Source: Candidatus Krumholzibacteriota bacterium (GTDB lineage Bacteria; Krumholzibacteriota; Krumholzibacteriia; Krumholzibacteriales; Krumholzibacteriaceae). Taken from it: a stretch of 64,000 nucleotides of DNA. A model generated the notes under the pieces. The model worked only from the letters and a program-made list of their open reading frames with translations, searched no databases and was not told the DNA's origin. This document shows, piece by piece, positions 17,429-26,053 of this stretch. A program made the translations under genes and the position numbers. Where the stretch lies: the NCBI GenBank assembly GCA_016933255.1, contig JAFGBF010000018.1, positions 186,001 to 250,000 on the forward strand. The letters run 5' to 3'. Within the stretch, counting starts at the first letter, position 1. Each line of letters starts with the position of its first letter.

Positions 17429-18841
17429 ATGAAATATGACTTTGATTTGATCTGTATCGGTTTGGGCCCGGCCGGAATGGCTGTTTCTGCTATGGGAGCG
17501 GAAGCAGGGCTGAAAGTCTGTGCCGTAGAAAAAAGCAGGATCGGCGGAGAATGCATGAACGTAGGGTGCATACCGAGCAAATCTCTGCTCACGGTCTCCA
17601 AGTTGAGACACTCATTATTAAAACTCAGGGAAATGGGCCTGTTCGAGGGAGATATTCCGGGAATCAAACCTCCATTCCCGAAAATAGCAGATTACCTGGA
17701 GTATATCCTGGACAAAAAAACATCGAAGATCTTCGAAAAGGTCACTCTTGTCACCGGTGAGGGACCGGCTAGATTCGTCGATCGGCATATGGTCGAAGTC
17801 GGAGGGAGACAGATCAGCGCAAGGAAGATATTTATTGCAACGGGAACAGGACCTGCTGTACCGCCTGTCGAAGGGATTTCCGATGTGGATATCCTGACAA
17901 ACCAGAACATCTTCGATCTTGCGAAGATCCCAGCGAGTATGACTATTATCGGCGGCGGCGCCGTAGGCTGTGAAATGGCCCAGGCATTTTCCAGGCTCGG
18001 TACCAGGTGCTCGATAGTGCATATGGATGATTTCCTCATTCCTGAAGGCGACAGGGAAGCAGGGGACCTGCTTGAGACAATTTTCAAAAAAGAGGGGATC
18101 GAAGTCTATAATTCAAAGAAAATAACCGGCGTTGAGAATGACGGCAGCGAAATATCATTAAGCACCGAGGATGGAATCCGCATAAAGTCGGAGAAATTAC
18201 TGGTGGCCGCCGGGAGGAAAGTCGATCTTGATACTCTGAGACTTGAAAGAGCGGGTGTTGTCCACGACGGGAGAACGATCAGGGTCGACTCGAAATACAG
18301 AACCTCAGTTAAACATATCTATGCGGTTGGCGACTGCAACGGCGGCGTTATGCTTTCCCACGCAGCGATGCACCAGGGAATGTTTGCGGTTATGAATGCG
18401 GTAAGCCCTTTTGCAAAGTTTCAATATAAAAATTACGTCATCCCCTGGACAGTTTTTACAGAGCCTCAGGTGTCGTATGTCGGAATGCGGGAAGATGAAT
18501 TAAAGAAAAAAGGGATAGGGTACGAGACGCATATCGTGAAATATGAGGATTACGGGGCAGCGATCGCGGAGAATATCGAAGTTGGATTCGTTAAAGTATT
18601 CTCAAGTTCCCTTGGGAAAGTATTCGGTGTCAGCATCGTCGGTGAAGGCTCGGGAGAGATGATAAATGAATGGGCGCTGATAATTCAGAAAAAGATCAGG
18701 CTTCACAGTGTCTTATTTTTAGCTCATTCCTTTCCCACAATGGGGTTTTTAAGCAAGCGCATCGCTGAGATATGGTTGAAGAAAAAAATGAATAATCCTT
18801 TGATTCAGAGATCATGCAGGTTTTTTTACAGGAAAATGTAG
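17429..18841 (+). CDS. pyridine nucleotide-disulfide oxidoreductase (dihydrolipoamide dehydrogenase/mercuric reductase-like)
   Basis: A 470-residue FAD- and NAD(P)H-binding flavoprotein. The FAD dinucleotide fold is GLGPAGMAV, the redox disulfide is GGECMNVGCIPSK (C42 and C47), the NAD(P) fold is IIGGGAVGCEMAQAFSRLG, and the second FAD motif is IYAVGDCNGGVMLSHAA. The dimerisation domain is complete, but where dihydrolipoamide dehydrogenase has the HPTxxE acid-base pair this protein reads HSFPTMGF, with Phe in both places. The true disulfide or quinone substrate is therefore uncertain; it is unlikely to be a standard Lpd. The gene stands alone; the 276-nt spacer before it holds only a GC-rich palindrome (17210-17221). 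Confidence 0.85.
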   Translation: MKYDFDLICIGLGPAGMAVSAMGAEAGLKVCAVEKSRIGGECMNVGCIPSKSLLTVSKLRHSLLKLREMGLFEGDIPGIKPPFPKIADYLEYILDKKTSKIFEKVTLVTGEGPARFVDRHMVEVGGRQISARKIFIATGTGPAVPPVEGISDVDILTNQNIFDLAKIPASMTIIGGGAVGCEMAQAFSRLGTRCSIVHMDDFLIPEGDREAGDLLETIFKKEGIEVYNSKKITGVENDGSEISLSTEDGIRIKSEKLLVAAGRKVDLDTLRLERAGVVHDGRTIRVDSKYRTSVKHIYAVGDCNGGVMLSHAAMHQGMFAVMNAVSPFAKFQYKNYVIPWTVFTEPQVSYVGMREDELKKKGIGYETHIVKYEDYGAAIAENIEVGFVKVFSSSLGKVFGVSIVGEGSGEMINEWALIIQKKIRLHSVLFLAHSFPTMGFLSKRIAEIWLKKKMNNPLIQRSCRFFYRKM

Positions 18842-18854
18842 ATCGAATGCGGCA

Positions 18855-18874
18855 GACGATTGCATATAATCGTC
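18855..18874 (+). promoter_or_regulatory. inverted repeat containing a TATAAT
   Basis: GACGATT-N6-AATCGTC is a perfect 7-bp repeat, and TATAAT (18865-18870) lies across its right arm. It may be the -10 region and an operator for the GNAT gene at 18925, or a weak hairpin ending the upstream gene. No good -35 box was found. Confidence 0.35.
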
Positions 18875-18924
18875 ATTTACCAGGGTGAAATCGAAACAGG
18901 CGGCCCTCTGGCGTGAGGATCCCG

Positions 18925-19491
18925 ATGGAATTATCATTTTTTCCTTTGACTGCCCGGCGGTGGGATGATTTCGAGGCGCTATTCGGAGAGCGGGGCGCAT
19001 GCGGAGGATGCTGGTGCATGCTTTGGCGGCTTTCGAGGAAAGAGTTTGAATCTCAGAAAGGAGAGGCCAACAGACTGGCTATGAAGAATGTTGTCGAGTC
19101 GGGGGAGGTTCCGGGTATCCTGGCGTTCGATGGTACGAAGGCTGTCGGATGGTGCGCTGTCGCCCCAAGAAGGTGTTACACCGCTTTGTCAAGGTCTCGC
19201 ATACTTAAACCGGTTGACGGCCGTCCATGCTGGTCTGTATCATGTCTATTCATTGATAAGGCTTACAGGAAGAAGGGTGTTTCAACCGAGCTTCTGCGGC
19301 AGGCGGTTGAATATGCCCGGTCTCGCGGAGCGGAATTGATAGAGGGCTATCCCGTCGAACCAGGGTCCGGCAAAAATATACCACCGGCTTTTGCCTGGAC
19401 CGGGATTCCAAGCGCTTTTATCCGCGCAGGATTCAAAGAAGTGGCCAGGCGGTCGCCGACGCGTCCGATTATGAGGATGGAATTGCGATGA
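18925..19491 (+). CDS. GNAT-family N-acetyltransferase
   Basis: A 188-residue acetyltransferase of the GNAT fold using acetyl-CoA. The CoA-binding motif A is SCLFIDKAYRKKGVSTELLRQAVEYARSRG. Upstream, GACGGCWCMLWR belongs to a common GNAT subgroup with a Cys-rich N-terminus (CGGCWC). YPVEPGSGKNIPPAFAWTGIPSAFIRAGFKEV forms the C-terminal strand and helix. ATG 18925 has GAGGAT 7 nt upstream; a GTG at 18913 has none. Acceptor unknown. Its stop overlaps the next start as ATGA, so it is translationally coupled to an Ntn hydrolase. Confidence 0.88.
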   Translation: MELSFFPLTARRWDDFEALFGERGACGGCWCMLWRLSRKEFESQKGEANRLAMKNVVESGEVPGILAFDGTKAVGWCAVAPRRCYTALSRSRILKPVDGRPCWSVSCLFIDKAYRKKGVSTELLRQAVEYARSRGAELIEGYPVEPGSGKNIPPAFAWTGIPSAFIRAGFKEVARRSPTRPIMRMELR

Positions 19492-20597
19492 TCGGAAAAC
19501 ACGGGGCTTTTACCGCCAGAGGGGACGCCGTGTTTGTGAAGCTTTACAGAGTACTGTTCATATCTGTTATCCTGCAGATCATATCGTCATATCCCCTGAA
19601 TGCCTGCACTGCCTTTATGTTGAGGCAGGATGACGCGATAATACTGGCAAAGAATCTTGACTGGTTGATCGGTGACGGTTTCATATTTATCAATAGCCGG
19701 GGGACTGACAAATCGGCATTTATTATGAACGGTGGCCATCAGGTCAAATGGAGATCCTGTTACGGGAGTATAACATTCAACCAACTTGGGAAAGATTTTC
19801 CTATCGGCGGGATGAATGAAAAAGGGCTGGTAATTGAAGCGCTCAATTATACACCGTCAGAATATCCGCCGGCAGATAGTGCGAGTATCGATGAGTTTCA
19901 GTGGATTCAGTATCATCTGGACACTTCACAATCAGTCCGGGAAGTGCTCGAAAGTCTTGAAAAGATAGCTGTTTCCCCGGTATTCATCAAACTGCATTAC
20001 TTCCTTTGCGATTCCCGCGGCGAAACGGCGGTAATTGAATTTATCGATCGGGAGATCAGGACCTATTCCGGTGAACAAATGATCGTTCCGGTCCTGACTA
20101 ATAACAGCTATGAAAACTCGCTTGGATATCTTCATGATCATAAGGGGTTCGGGGGGGAAATAATTGTATCAGGCGGTCCTGAATCTCCGGTGAGGTTTGT
20201 AAGGGCAGCGACCCTGATAAAAGAATATCTCCACAGGCCAGATCAGTCTATTGTAAATAGCGCCTTTTTTATACTGGAATCGGTCAAACAGACCGATACC
20301 CAGTGGAGCATCGCCTATAATATTACCGATCGGGAGATCCAATTCAGGACCATCGATTCGCAGGTGATCCGATCGATCAGTTTGAAGGAGTACGGTTTTG
20401 AAGAGGGTGAGATGATCAGCCCGATATCTTCAGGCGGAAATGAAGGTGCTGAACCGGGGTTCGAGAAATATTCTGACAGGGAAAACGATCGTATGCTAAA
20501 GACGGTATTCGAAAAATTGAGTAAAAAAGGGGAGCTGTCGGAAGCATCCGCGGAAGCTTTCCTGGATAGGCTTCTCGATTATAATCATAAGAATTGA
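19488..20597 (+). CDS. exported Ntn hydrolase of the choloylglycine hydrolase/penicillin V acylase family
   Basis: A 369-residue amide hydrolase of peptidase family C59. A hydrophobic signal (LYRVLFISVILQIISS) ends at PLNA, directly before C40 of CTAFML, so removal of the leader would expose Cys as the N-terminal nucleophile. Other conserved sites are KNLDW (Asp), the VLTNNSYENS loop with the catalytic-site Asn, and FPIGGMNEKGLVIEAL. Members cleave bile-salt conjugates, penicillin V or acyl-homoserine lactones; the substrate cannot be told here. The ATG overlaps the GNAT stop (ATGA) and has GAGGATGG upstream; GTG 19530, preceded by AGAGGGG, is an alternative that gives a shorter leader. Confidence 0.85.
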   Translation: MIGKHGAFTARGDAVFVKLYRVLFISVILQIISSYPLNACTAFMLRQDDAIILAKNLDWLIGDGFIFINSRGTDKSAFIMNGGHQVKWRSCYGSITFNQLGKDFPIGGMNEKGLVIEALNYTPSEYPPADSASIDEFQWIQYHLDTSQSVREVLESLEKIAVSPVFIKLHYFLCDSRGETAVIEFIDREIRTYSGEQMIVPVLTNNSYENSLGYLHDHKGFGGEIIVSGGPESPVRFVRAATLIKEYLHRPDQSIVNSAFFILESVKQTDTQWSIAYNITDREIQFRTIDSQVIRSISLKEYGFEEGEMISPISSGGNEGAEPGFEKYSDRENDRMLKTVFEKLSKKGELSEASAEAFLDRLLDYNHKN

Positions 20598-20644
20598 TTC
20601 GATCGATCTGAACGTGTTTGAGCGGATGAAAGGAGCAGTATCTT

Positions 20645-21190
20645 ATGAATAGAAGGGGAAAAGCCCTGCTGGCAGCAGTCGCGGCGGCGTTTTGTCTTAT
20701 CAATATCCAGTGTTCAGGAAAAAAATCTCTCGAACCGGGACGCTTTTACAGTACTGAAAAGAAGTTTTCGATAATCTTTCCCGAAGGATGGGAGGTCAGA
20801 ACCGAAGATTGGGCAGACGGCTGTCATATAGAGGCTGTCAGTCCGTGGGAAGATGATGAGGATTTATTCTCGGAATATATCGGAGTAGATGTCCAGCCGG
20901 TAGAGGGCGGGTCCTCTCTCTCAGAGGTGTTTGCCGGTATGTTGGATGAGCAGGCCAAAGAATTCGAATATTTTAAGGAGATAGAGCGCGGTGATATAAG
21001 GTTAAACGGTAATGATGCCAGATATCTGATATTCGATATCGGGATGGAAGAGGGACAGAACAGGGTAATCAGCTATACTCTTGTAAAAAAGGGAAAAAGC
21101 TTTTTAATAGGCTGCGTTGCGGAAGATGTAAAATTTGAAGACTACCGCGAAAGATTCGAGGAGTCAGCAGGAACCTTCAGATTTGAATAA
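20645..21190 (+). CDS. small lipoprotein, PsbP/DUF1795-like
   Basis: A 181-residue predicted lipoprotein: basic start, LLAAVAAAFCLINIQC with Cys at residue 23. The mature domain begins FYSTEKKFSIIFPEGWEVRT, the usual opening of the PsbP/DUF1795-like alpha-beta-alpha sandwich, and continues with EYIGVDVQPVEGGSSLSEVF and a terminal FRERFEESAGTF-type helix and strand. Such proteins are periplasmic and uncharacterised. GGAG lies about 10 nt before the ATG. It follows the Ntn hydrolase by 47 nt on the same strand. Confidence 0.75.
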   Translation: MNRRGKALLAAVAAAFCLINIQCSGKKSLEPGRFYSTEKKFSIIFPEGWEVRTEDWADGCHIEAVSPWEDDEDLFSEYIGVDVQPVEGGSSLSEVFAGMLDEQAKEFEYFKEIERGDIRLNGNDARYLIFDIGMEEGQNRVISYTLVKKGKSFLIGCVAEDVKFEDYRERFEESAGTFRFE

Positions 21191-21276
21191 GATCTGCTGC
21201 CGGGATCGGCAGCAGATATGAAATTGAAAAAAAGAGACAGGCTCGGATCGGCATCGAGACGGGTAAGGTGACTTGA

Positions 21277-21615
21277 ATGGGGTTGTTAAAAAAGAATATG
21301 GGCCAGAGGGTCGGAATCATCGGCAATGTGCTTGTCTTTTTGTTCAGTGGGATAGACAGCCTGGAAAATGCCGGGGTATTGGTCTTTGCAGTGAATATAG
21401 CTGGAGCGGCAATCAACCTTTTTGCGTTTTTTCTCTCAAAAAAGTCTCCAGTCAAGACCAGCATCTCGATCTTTCTGATGAATTCGGTCTTTTTCGCATT
21501 TATGAGTTATCATGCGTGGCATAGCGGAGCAGAGAAGATACAGTATGGGTGGGCTTTTGCTTCACTTATGAATCTTGTCGGAGCCCGCGTGTTCTGGTTG
21601 AAGTCGGGGAAATGA
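21277..21615 (+). CDS. small integral membrane protein
   Basis: A 112-residue protein with about three membrane helices (VGIIGNVLVFLFSGIDSLENAG, VFAVNIAGAAINLFAFFL and TSISIFLMNSVFFAFMSYHAW) and a basic N-terminus. AAGGTGA stands about 8 nt upstream. I know no function for this kind of protein. It sits among small envelope proteins, 86 nt after the lipoprotein gene. Confidence 0.6.
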   Translation: MGLLKKNMGQRVGIIGNVLVFLFSGIDSLENAGVLVFAVNIAGAAINLFAFFLSKKSPVKTSISIFLMNSVFFAFMSYHAWHSGAEKIQYGWAFASLMNLVGARVFWLKSGK

Positions 21616-21765
21616 CAAGATGAGTTCTCTGGTTATGGCTGCTGTAAGGGCGAAAAAGATCGACGAAGAGTCTGAGTGACATCTCTTGCCGGATCGGGAA
21701 GATCGTCGATCGGAAGCGGTCTCATCTATTCTTTAGCGGTCTGGATCCAACGTTAGGAGTAAAAG

Positions 21766-22380
21766 ATGAAAATACGAGGATCTATCCTGGTAATACTGAT
21801 CCTGTCACTGGGCGTGCTGTCGATCCCCGGAAGATCATCTTCTGAGGGAACAGCAGCCATTGCGGGAAACGAAGAATATGAAGTGGTCTCCGCCCTTGTC
21901 GAATTCTACTACGGGAGCGACCTGGATCTGATACTGATAGCTGAAAAGACAGAACCCTGGTGCGTGGTGATCCATCTTTCAGAGTTGAAAGAGAAATGGA
22001 AAAAGCTTAAGAACGTGACATTTGACTCTCTTATAGAGCGCAATAAGGGATACACGCTCCTGGAGAGGAAATTCAAGTTTAAAACCGAGTACAGATTGAT
22101 ATCGAAAGAAGATTATATCAGTCTTCTCGGGGACAGCCTTTCCCCTGACTGGGATAATTTCGACAAGATCTATCCGGAGACATCTGGAGTACTGATCATC
22201 TCGAGGGTAGGTATCGATCCCGAAGGATCGCAGGCGCTGATCTATTTCTGTAACGCCTATAGATGCAGCGATGACAAGGTCGTGCCGAAAAACAGAAGCA
22301 TCGCTTTTTTGATACGCGAGAATGATAAATGGAAACTTGAGGGGATAGAAAAAGGGTTTCGCGCGTTTTCAGCCTATTGA
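21766..22380 (+). CDS. secreted protein of unknown function
   Basis: A 204-residue exported protein with signal peptide (SILVILILSLGVLSIPGRSS). The mature part carries the pattern WDNFDKIYPETSGVLIISRVGIDPEGSQALIYF, which I recognise as recurring in uncharacterised bacterial periplasmic proteins (a strand 'GvI-lSrVGf...qALvY' followed by a final IRENDKWKLEG). No catalytic or binding residues can be named. TTAGGAGT precedes the ATG. The preceding 150 nt hold only a 19-codon open frame that I do not count as a gene. Confidence 0.65.
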   Translation: MKIRGSILVILILSLGVLSIPGRSSSEGTAAIAGNEEYEVVSALVEFYYGSDLDLILIAEKTEPWCVVIHLSELKEKWKKLKNVTFDSLIERNKGYTLLERKFKFKTEYRLISKEDYISLLGDSLSPDWDNFDKIYPETSGVLIISRVGIDPEGSQALIYFCNAYRCSDDKVVPKNRSIAFLIRENDKWKLEGIEKGFRAFSAY

Positions 22381-22429
22381 CCGAATCTGTCCCCTGCGCG
22401 CGTCTGAACGAAGTAATATCTTTCCGGCA

Positions 22430-22651
22430 TCATCGAGTTTCGGATATATATTCGAAGATATCCTCGATGGACGATTCTAGGGCTTTAGCGATCATGAACG
22501 CCAGAGAAAGGGAGGGGACGTACTTCCCCTGTTCCAGCATTATGACTGTCTGCCGCGTACAGCCGCAGAGGTCGGCAAGCTCCTGCTGAGTCATCTCCCC
22601 TTTTTCAAATCGGGACTTTCTCACCCTGTTTCTGATAAATGCCTTAGCCAT
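22430..22651 (-). CDS. XRE-family transcriptional regulator (single HTH)
   Basis: A 73-residue protein that is almost only a Cro/CI-type helix-turn-helix: [39 protein letters not shown], then IEDIFEYI. Such stand-alone regulators often pair with a small membrane protein and control it. Here the start overlaps the end of the upstream membrane-protein gene by 8 nt, so the two are one operon read from the promoter at 23123-23151. Target and signal unknown. Confidence 0.88.
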   Translation of the reverse strand: MAKAFIRNRVRKSRFEKGEMTQQELADLCGCTRQTVIMLEQGKYVPSLSLAFMIAKALESSIEDIFEYISETR

Positions 22652-23075
22652 CGTTCCCGGCCCTTCTGTGAAGGATGAGAGTGGATATCGAGTGAGCTGC
22701 AGGGCCTACGAACGAGTTGGAATATCCGATAAACCACATCCACGATACGGGCAGTGAACCGGCGCTTCGATATATTTCATAGAGGCTTATAGAAAGAATA
22801 TAGGTATATAGAAGGACAATAGTAAGGGCGGACAGCCCTGCTCTGGTAGAGACAGCTTCGTCGCGTTCGTCGCATGGAGTCTGCCGTGTCCGCAGGATCA
22901 TCGTGAAGTAGATCATATATCCAGCGCCGAAGAGAGATGCCGATGCTGCTTTTCTGAAAGTGTCGTCTATGTATGTCTCCGCTCCTCCTCTGGAAAAGAA
23001 GATCAGGGTAAAGAAAATAAGGACGGTTCCGCAGATGAGCAATCCTGCCAGAGCCCTTTTTTCTGATCTGGTCAT
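22644..23075 (-). CDS. four-helix membrane protein paired with the XRE regulator
   Basis: A 143-residue integral membrane protein with four predicted helices ([58 protein letters not shown] and [14 protein letters not shown]) and a cytoplasmic loop with the motif [19 protein letters not shown]. The DERD..i..rag loop is shared with DUF2178-like membrane proteins that accompany XRE regulators. AAAGGAG precedes the ATG at good spacing. Function unknown; it may bind or sense the small regulator it is co-translated with. Confidence 0.75.
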   Translation of the reverse strand: MTRSEKRALAGLLICGTVLIFFTLIFFSRGGAETYIDDTFRKAASASLFGAGYMIYFTMILRTRQTPCDERDEAVSTRAGLSALTIVLLYTYILSISLYEIYRSAGSLPVSWMWFIGYSNSFVGPAAHSISTLILHRRAGNDG

Positions 23076-23122
23076 TTCACTCTCCTTTAAAAAAAAGTAG
23101 AATCTGATCCTTTTCTGAGGGT

Positions 23123-23151
23123 ATTGTAATATAATTCTAACAAAATGTCAA
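23123..23151 (-). promoter_or_regulatory. sigma70-type promoter of the membrane protein-XRE operon
   Basis: On the minus strand TTGACA (23151-23146) and TACAAT (23128-23123) are separated by 17 nt. The start of transcription would be about 40 nt before the membrane protein ATG. Confidence 0.82.
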
Positions 23152-23267
23152 GTATTTCTTACTTCGCCTGATTCTGACTGCTCCTCTCTGCATCGAAACA
23201 ATAATTCACCGGGTTTCGTAAGATCACTATGCAGACAGCAGTTTTAAATCTAGCCGGGAGGTCGGTC

Positions 23268-23915
23268 ATGCAGCGGTTAAGAAGAGAGGGGTTACCACGC
23301 ACGATCCTTTTTTATTCTGCCTTTGTCCTGATATTCTTCTGTATCAGATCGTCTGTCTTCGCGAGTTATCTGGTTCCGACCCCTTCGATGAATCCGACGA
23401 TCCTCGAAGGGGATTTCTTCTATGCCAACAAACTGGCATACCGGTTCAAGATACCTTTTACCAAGGCAAGCCTATTCGAATGGTCTGCTCCCAAGAGAGG
23501 GGATATAGTCGTATTTAAATTTCCCGAAAATGAAAGATCCCTTTTTACCAAGAGAGTCATCGGCGTAGCAGGGGACAGGGTAGAATTTGTTGAAGGCAGG
23601 ATTTACATCAACGGCCGGAAGATCGAACAGGATTTTATCGAATTTAAAGGCTCAGCTAAAATATATGAAGAGGACCTTGTCGGTACGAAACATTATGTTC
23701 AGTATCTTTCTTCCGGGCGGGGTTCAGATAATATGAAGATCGATATTCCGGAGGGGTATCTCTTCGTGATGGGCGACAACAGGGAAAACAGCTACGACAG
23801 CAGACACTGGGGGATGCTTCCACTTGGCAATGTCGAAGGAAAAATCGCTGTTCGCTGGTTCTCATTCGATTTAAAGGAACTCAGGCCCAGATTCGACAGG
23901 ATCAGGATCATGTGA
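23268..23915 (+). CDS. lepB: signal peptidase I
   Basis: LepB is the inner-membrane protease that removes signal peptides from Sec- and Tat-exported proteins. The catalytic Ser is S40 in VPTPSMNPT and the general base Lys is K95 in FTKRVIGVAGD; the third motif MGDNRENSYDSRHWG is complete. A single N-terminal membrane helix (TILFYSAFVLIFFCIRSSVF) anchors it, in line with the short (215-residue) form. ATG 23268 is chosen for GGGAGGT upstream; an ATG at 23229 has no ribosome site. It is divergent from the XRE pair. Confidence 0.95.
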   Translation: MQRLRREGLPRTILFYSAFVLIFFCIRSSVFASYLVPTPSMNPTILEGDFFYANKLAYRFKIPFTKASLFEWSAPKRGDIVVFKFPENERSLFTKRVIGVAGDRVEFVEGRIYINGRKIEQDFIEFKGSAKIYEEDLVGTKHYVQYLSSGRGSDNMKIDIPEGYLFVMGDNRENSYDSRHWGMLPLGNVEGKIAVRWFSFDLKELRPRFDRIRIM

Positions 23916-23942
23916 CGGCCCTGTCCGGCAGGCGGACCGTCA
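23913..23942 (+). terminator. possible terminator after lepB
   Basis: TGACGG (23913-23918) pairs with CCGTCA (23937-23942), enclosing an inner CCTG/CAGG stem, starting right at the lepB stop codon. Only a short T-run (CTTTT at 23955) follows, so termination efficiency is doubtful. Confidence 0.4.
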
Positions 23943-24083
23943 GCATTCTATGATCTTTTCATCGACTCATACCTCTGCCGGGTCTGACGCGCCTCTTTCC
24001 TCCCCTGTCGAAAAGCGGTATCTGTGTTGACTGATCCTGATTAAACAGGTACTCTTTTTTCAGGCAGATTTCAAGGCGGGAAA

Positions 24084-24701
24084 ATGATGATCGATTCCGG
24101 TGCGATGAACGGTTTTGCTGTCATCTCGATCCTGTTCGGGGTGGTATCGTGCTTCTGGGGATACAGGGCTTTCAAGGTAGTGCTCGGTATCGCAGGTGTT
24201 ATTGCCGGGGCGTGGCTTGCAGGAGGTATAGCGGCGACCTTTACCGGCGGGTTCGGCGTGGTAGCTTTGATCGCTGCTGTCGCAGGCGGGCTTATAGCAG
24301 GCTCGATCTTCGTGACTCTCTATTATATAGGAATATTCGTCATCGGTGCCGCTGCCGGATGGCTCTTCGGCGTCATGATAACCAGCATGGCTGGAAACAG
24401 TCTGCATATCATAGCGTTTGTGATCCTTGCAGTGCTTGGAGGTATACTCGCTGTCTCCTTTCAACGCCTCGTATTGACGATCTCGACTGGAGTGATCGGT
24501 TCATGGTATATTGTGGCAGGCACATTGCTTTTTTTCGGGAGCGGACTGTCAGATATCATAATGTTCAGGGTCCCCGGCGAGATCGTTCATGGCGGCGCGC
24601 GAGAGCAGATCATCGTCCTGTCCATCTGGCTTTTTCTTGCCATTTCCGGGATTGTGTTCCAGTATGGATTCGGCAGAAGGAAGAAAGTCAAAGGCGACTG
24701 A
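24084..24701 (+). CDS. polytopic membrane protein, DUF4203-like
   Basis: A 205-residue membrane protein with about seven hydrophobic helices rich in Gly and Ala (FAVISILFGVVSCFWGYRAF, VVLGIAGVIAGAWLAGGIAA, VALIAAVAGGLIAGSIFVTL and others) and a basic end (FGRRKKVKGD). The repeated 'GyraFkvvLgiaGviaGawlg' pattern matches the DUF4203/TMEM198-like fold. No transport motif is visible. AAGG lies 7 nt before the ATG. It precedes the CMD-family gene by 62 nt. Confidence 0.7.
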   Translation: MMIDSGAMNGFAVISILFGVVSCFWGYRAFKVVLGIAGVIAGAWLAGGIAATFTGGFGVVALIAAVAGGLIAGSIFVTLYYIGIFVIGAAAGWLFGVMITSMAGNSLHIIAFVILAVLGGILAVSFQRLVLTISTGVIGSWYIVAGTLLFFGSGLSDIIMFRVPGEIVHGGAREQIIVLSIWLFLAISGIVFQYGFGRRKKVKGD

Positions 24702-24763
24702 CATTTATCAATCTGCAGTCTGGTAATTTCAATTTATTAGCAATAGACAGGAGTCTCTGGAGA

Positions 24764-25153
24764 ATGGATGATCAAAGATATATCAGGGGTATGGAGAGAT
24801 TCAGAGAAGTGGATGGCAAGGGGGGAGAGAAAGCAGTCAAAGATCTCGAAGGACTCGTTCCCGAGATCCGTCGTTATATCGTAGAGTATCCTTTCGGAGA
24901 TATCTATTCGAGGCCGGGGCTCGATCTCAGGACGAGAGAGCTTGCAGCGATCGCTTCCCTTGTTTCGATGGGGGGTTGCGAGCCCCAGCTGCGAGTGCAT
25001 GTTCACGCGGCCCTGAATGTCGGCGCGAAGCGCGGGGAAATAATCGAGGTGATACTTCAGATGACCGTCTATGCGGGGTTCCCAAAAGCACTGAATGCTC
25101 TTTACACTGTAAAGGACCTGTTTGAGAAGAGGGATCTGAAAAGCAAAGACTGA
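24764..25153 (+). CDS. carboxymuconolactone decarboxylase family protein
   Basis: A 129-residue protein of the CMD/AhpD-like fold. The signature region reads LDLRTRELAAIASLVSMGGCEPQLRVHVHAALNVGAKRGEIIEVILQMTVYAGFPKALNAL in shortened quotation: RTRELAAIASL, RVHVHAALNVGA, YAGFPKALNA. This is the PcaC-like arrangement, with no CxxC peroxidase motif, so an AhpD-type antioxidant role is unlikely. The start at ATG 24764 has AGGAG at about 10 nt; longer readings in this frame run antisense-like through the upstream membrane gene and are rejected. An SDR follows 13 nt later, presumably in one operon. Confidence 0.85.
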   Translation: MDDQRYIRGMERFREVDGKGGEKAVKDLEGLVPEIRRYIVEYPFGDIYSRPGLDLRTRELAAIASLVSMGGCEPQLRVHVHAALNVGAKRGEIIEVILQMTVYAGFPKALNALYTVKDLFEKRDLKSKD

Positions 25154-25166
25154 AAGGCTGGGCTGT

Positions 25167-25919
25167 ATGCAAATAGACCTTACCGGGATAACGGCTCTCG
25201 TAACAGGCGGAAGCGGAGGGATCGGTGAAGAGATCTCAAGAGGACTGGCCTCGAGCGGCGCCAGGATCGCTCTGCATTATAACAGCAACCGCGATGGCGC
25301 TGAAAGACTGATAAAAGAATTCGATAACGGATCGATCGCCTTTCATTCAGATCTCTCCCTGAAAGGTAATGCTGCCGGACTCTTTGATGATGTCGTTGAA
25401 AGGATGAAAAGGGTCGATCTTCTTGTAAATAACGCCGGCATCATCGAAAACGCCCCTGTGTCTCTTCCCGGGATGGAATGGATGAAGATCTGGGAGCGTA
25501 CGATGGAGATCAACCTGAACTCGACAGGAATGCTGTGTCATGCGGCGATAAAGCATTTTTTGAAAAATTCCGGGGGGCGGATCGTCAATATAGCATCAAG
25601 AGCGGCATTCCGGGGAGAAAAAGAGGATTTTCTGGCGTATGCCGCCTCGAAGGGTGGAATGGTATCTCTCAGCAGGTCTATCGCCAGGTCTTTCGGGAGG
25701 TCTAATATCAAGTCTTTTGTCATAGCGCCGGGGTATGTCTGGACACCGATGACAGAAAGGGTGGAAGATAAACAGGCGATAATCGACAACGAACTTTCGC
25801 TCGGCGAGATGACCGAACCGAAAGATGTTGCGCCCCTGGTCACTTTTATAGCGGCGGGGCTGCTCGATCATGGTACGGGAGCGACTATTGATATCAACGC
25901 GGGCAGTTATATGAGATGA
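25167..25919 (+). CDS. short-chain dehydrogenase/reductase
   Basis: A 250-residue classical SDR with an NAD(P)-binding Rossmann fold. The cofactor motif is TGGSGGIGEE at residues ~14-23, the NNAG motif is LLVNNAGIIE, and the catalytic tetrad includes the Ser of VNIASRAAF and YAASK (Tyr and Lys). FVIAPGYVWTPMTE follows. Arg/Asn near the first strand end (HYNSNRDGAERL) suggests NADPH. It resembles FabG but substrate recognition is open. AAAGGCTGGG precedes the start. It is likely cotranscribed with the CMD-family gene. Confidence 0.92.
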   Translation: MQIDLTGITALVTGGSGGIGEEISRGLASSGARIALHYNSNRDGAERLIKEFDNGSIAFHSDLSLKGNAAGLFDDVVERMKRVDLLVNNAGIIENAPVSLPGMEWMKIWERTMEINLNSTGMLCHAAIKHFLKNSGGRIVNIASRAAFRGEKEDFLAYAASKGGMVSLSRSIARSFGRSNIKSFVIAPGYVWTPMTERVEDKQAIIDNELSLGEMTEPKDVAPLVTFIAAGLLDHGTGATIDINAGSYMR

Positions 25920-26053
25920 TCGTCCGGGGACCTTGCTGATCGGCCGGAAAAATCTCAAGATAGCCGGAATGTGGAAAGATGGTTTTGAGGAGACAGAATT
26001 TACAGGCGTGATTTTGGTAATAATTTTCAGGCTCAGGGAGAAAGGAAGCAAAG

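Noticed and set aside
21620-21679. 19-codon open frame after the small membrane protein
   Set aside because: Too short, no ribosome site and no resemblance to known small proteins.
24149-24763. Long upstream extension of the CMD-family gene
   Set aside because: This frame overlaps the membrane-protein gene at 24084 and gives Arg/Cys-rich low-complexity protein; the ATG at 24764 has its own ribosome site.
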